Assembly (NCBI GenBank): GCA_027486275.1
Contig: JAIXPM010000033.1
Location: forward strand, 1 to 7,244
Source: Sphingomonadales bacterium
GTDB taxonomy: Bacteria; Pseudomonadota; Alphaproteobacteria; Sphingomonadales; Sphingomonadaceae
Length of the DNA: 7,244 bases
Direction of reading: 5' to 3'
Positions 6,096-7,244 of this stretch are shown here, piece by piece. Numbering within the stretch: position 1 is the first letter of the stretch; every line of letters begins with the position of its first letter. The position numbers and the translations under genes were made by a program. The notes under the pieces are model-generated. The model worked only from the letters and a program-made list of their open reading frames with translations. It was not told the origin of the DNA and ran no database searches.

Positions 6096-6719
6096 ATGCA
6101 CGATCATCCGCGCCGCGATCAGGCGATTGCCGCGGCGCTGGCGGCGCTGGCCGGCTATGTCGATGCCATCGGCTTCATCGCGTCGGGCGGCCTGTTCATC
6201 AGTTTCATGAGCGGCAACAGCACGCGGCTGGGCATTGGCCTCGCGCAAGCCAGCCAGTTCGCCGCGCTGGCCGGCAGCCTGCTGGCAGCGTTCGTCGCCG
6301 GGGTGACGCTGGCCACGCTGATCGGCCGCCGCCTCGATGGCAAACGCCGGCGCGGGCAATTGCTGCTGGTGGCCGCGCTGCTGGGCGGCGGTTTCACGCT
6401 CGGCCAGGCCGGCTTCGTCTGGCCAGGCCTGTTGCTGGCGGCGATGGCAATGGGCGCCGAAAACTGCGTGTTCGAAGCCGGCGGCGACGTGCGGATCAGC
6501 CTCACCTTCATGACCGGCAATCTCGTCAAGATCGGCCAGCGGCTGGCGCTGGCGCTCAGCGGCGGGCCGGCGCTGGCCTTCCTGCCGTGGTTGCTGTTGT
6601 GGCTGGCGATGATCGGCGGCGCCGTGGCCGGGGCGCTGGCCTGGCCCGTGCTGGGCATGGCCAATCTGGGGGTGGCGGCTGCCGTCGCGGCCGGATTGGC
6701 GCTGCTGATCGACCTCTAA
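6096..6719 (+). CDS. DUF1275 family (YoaK-like) integral membrane protein
   Basis: This is a complete 207-residue, highly hydrophobic protein with about six membrane segments. It carries the DUF1275 signatures AGYVDAIGF (19-27) near the start and FMSGNSTRLG (37-46). A second copy, FMTGNLVKIG, occurs at 138-147 after GAENCVFE (120-127), giving the two-part internal symmetry of a small transporter-like protein. A short Lys/Arg-rich loop (RRLDGKRRRG, 78-87) is probably cytoplasmic. Function in this family is not established. The start at 6096 overlaps the stop of a two-codon ATG-CGC-TGA frame at 6088-6096; AAGG at 6080-6083 is 12 bases from the start. The gene follows the MBL hydrolase by 14 bp. 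Its TAA stop overlaps the stop of the convergent isomerase gene. Confidence 0.9.
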   Translation: MHDHPRRDQAIAAALAALAGYVDAIGFIASGGLFISFMSGNSTRLGIGLAQASQFAALAGSLLAAFVAGVTLATLIGRRLDGKRRRGQLLLVAALLGGGFTLGQAGFVWPGLLLAAMAMGAENCVFEAGGDVRISLTFMTGNLVKIGQRLALALSGGPALAFLPWLLLWLAMIGGAVAGALAWPVLGMANLGVAAAVAAGLALLIDL

Positions 6720-7244
6720 CGCGCCTGCAGCCCCTTCTGCTTCAATCGCCACACCAGCTGATCAAAGCGGTCCTGGCCAAAGAAGGGCTCACCCTCCAAC
6801 GCCATCAGCGGCACGCCATAATGGCCGGCGGCGCGCTGGGCGTCCTGATTGGTCTCGATGGCGGCGCGATAATGATCAGGGTTGGCGGCAATGGCTGCAT
6901 CGAGCGTGGCCAGATCAAGCCCGGCGCGGGTTGCCGCCTCGGCCAGGTGATCGCCCCCGTGCCAATCGTCCACCGTGCCCGACCAGATGGTGTGGGACAC
7001 CGCGCGGATGAACTCCAGCCCGCGCCCGGCTTCCGTCGCAGCAATGCCAAGTTGCGACAGGCGGTGGATGTGCGGCTGTTCCGGCGGATAGAGCCGGGTC
7101 GCCGGATCCATGTAGACAGGGTCGGGTTTGGGCCAGCGATAGGGCATGCCCAGAAATTCAGCCTCGCGATACGTGTCCCTCATCAGGTAGAACACCCACA
7201 GCGGATCGACCTTCTGGAAGAAATCCGCCTGCCGCACCGCAATC
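6716..7244 (-). CDS. DsbA-fold isomerase, 2-hydroxychromene-2-carboxylate isomerase family, cut by window edge
   Basis: The minus-strand frame is open from the right edge to TAG at 6718-6716, giving 175 residues; the N-terminus, including any thioredoxin-fold start, lies outside the window. The C-terminal signature GHYGVPLMALEGEPFFGQDRF followed by LVWRL matches the GVPT-x(n)-F-x-GQDRL ending of HCCA isomerases, which are kappa-class GST-like proteins with a DsbA fold. The segment RDTYREAEFLGMPYRWPKPDP is also like the helical insert of this family. Characterised members use glutathione to isomerise hydroxychromene carboxylates in naphthalene-type aromatic breakdown, but most genomic members have other or unknown substrates, and no aromatic degradation genes are visible here. 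It overlaps the end of the DUF1275 gene by 4 bp in convergent orientation. A general DsbA-family oxidoreductase is the alternative reading. Confidence 0.78.
   Translation of the reverse strand, partial: IAVRQADFFQKVDPLWVFYLMRDTYREAEFLGMPYRWPKPDPVYMDPATRLYPPEQPHIHRLSQLGIAATEAGRGLEFIRAVSHTIWSGTVDDWHGGDHLAEAATRAGLDLATLDAAIAANPDHYRAAIETNQDAQRAAGHYGVPLMALEGEPFFGQDRFDQLVWRLKQKGLQAR

Overview
The window is GC-rich, gene-dense chromosomal DNA. Its codon use (strong G/C at third positions), the class I purE-purK pair, the sphingomonad-like secreted M16 and M28 peptidases and the hydroxychromene-carboxylate isomerase-like protein all suggest an alphaproteobacterium, most likely in the Sphingomonadales. 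That placement is an inference from style and gene content; there is no rRNA or other marker. I see no tRNA, rRNA, CRISPR array, insertion sequence, integrase, attachment site or phage gene.

Layout from left to right. Positions 1-458 (minus) hold the N-terminal third or so of a secreted M16 zinc peptidase that runs off the left edge. Across a 62-bp gap, 521-2173 (plus) encodes a complete secreted M28 aminopeptidase-like enzyme with a PA-domain insert. It meets purK tail to tail with only 4 bp between the stop codons. purE (3242-3745) and purK (2178-3242) are both on the minus strand and share one base (TGATG), so they form a two-gene purine operon that makes CAIR from AIR. Upstream on the same strand lie a TetR-family regulator (GTG start, 3837-4418) and a small four-helix membrane protein resembling DUF4345 (4559-4933).

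The right part reads on the plus strand from about 5026. It starts with a membrane-anchored metallo-beta-lactamase-fold hydrolase of the RNase Z / AtsA-like type with all zinc ligands, then a DUF1275 (YoaK-like) membrane protein 14 bp downstream, probably in the same operon. The DUF1275 gene ends in a 4-bp overlap with a convergent DsbA-fold isomerase gene (2-hydroxychromene-2-carboxylate isomerase type) that runs off the right edge.

The genes do not form one obvious system. The window looks like a housekeeping purine locus flanked by secreted or envelope hydrolases and small membrane proteins. I found no convincing new defence, mobile or biosynthetic system. The features most worth a second look are the compact, palindrome-rich 91-bp leader of purE, a two-codon ORF overlapping the start of the DUF1275 gene, and the paired divergent metallopeptidases.
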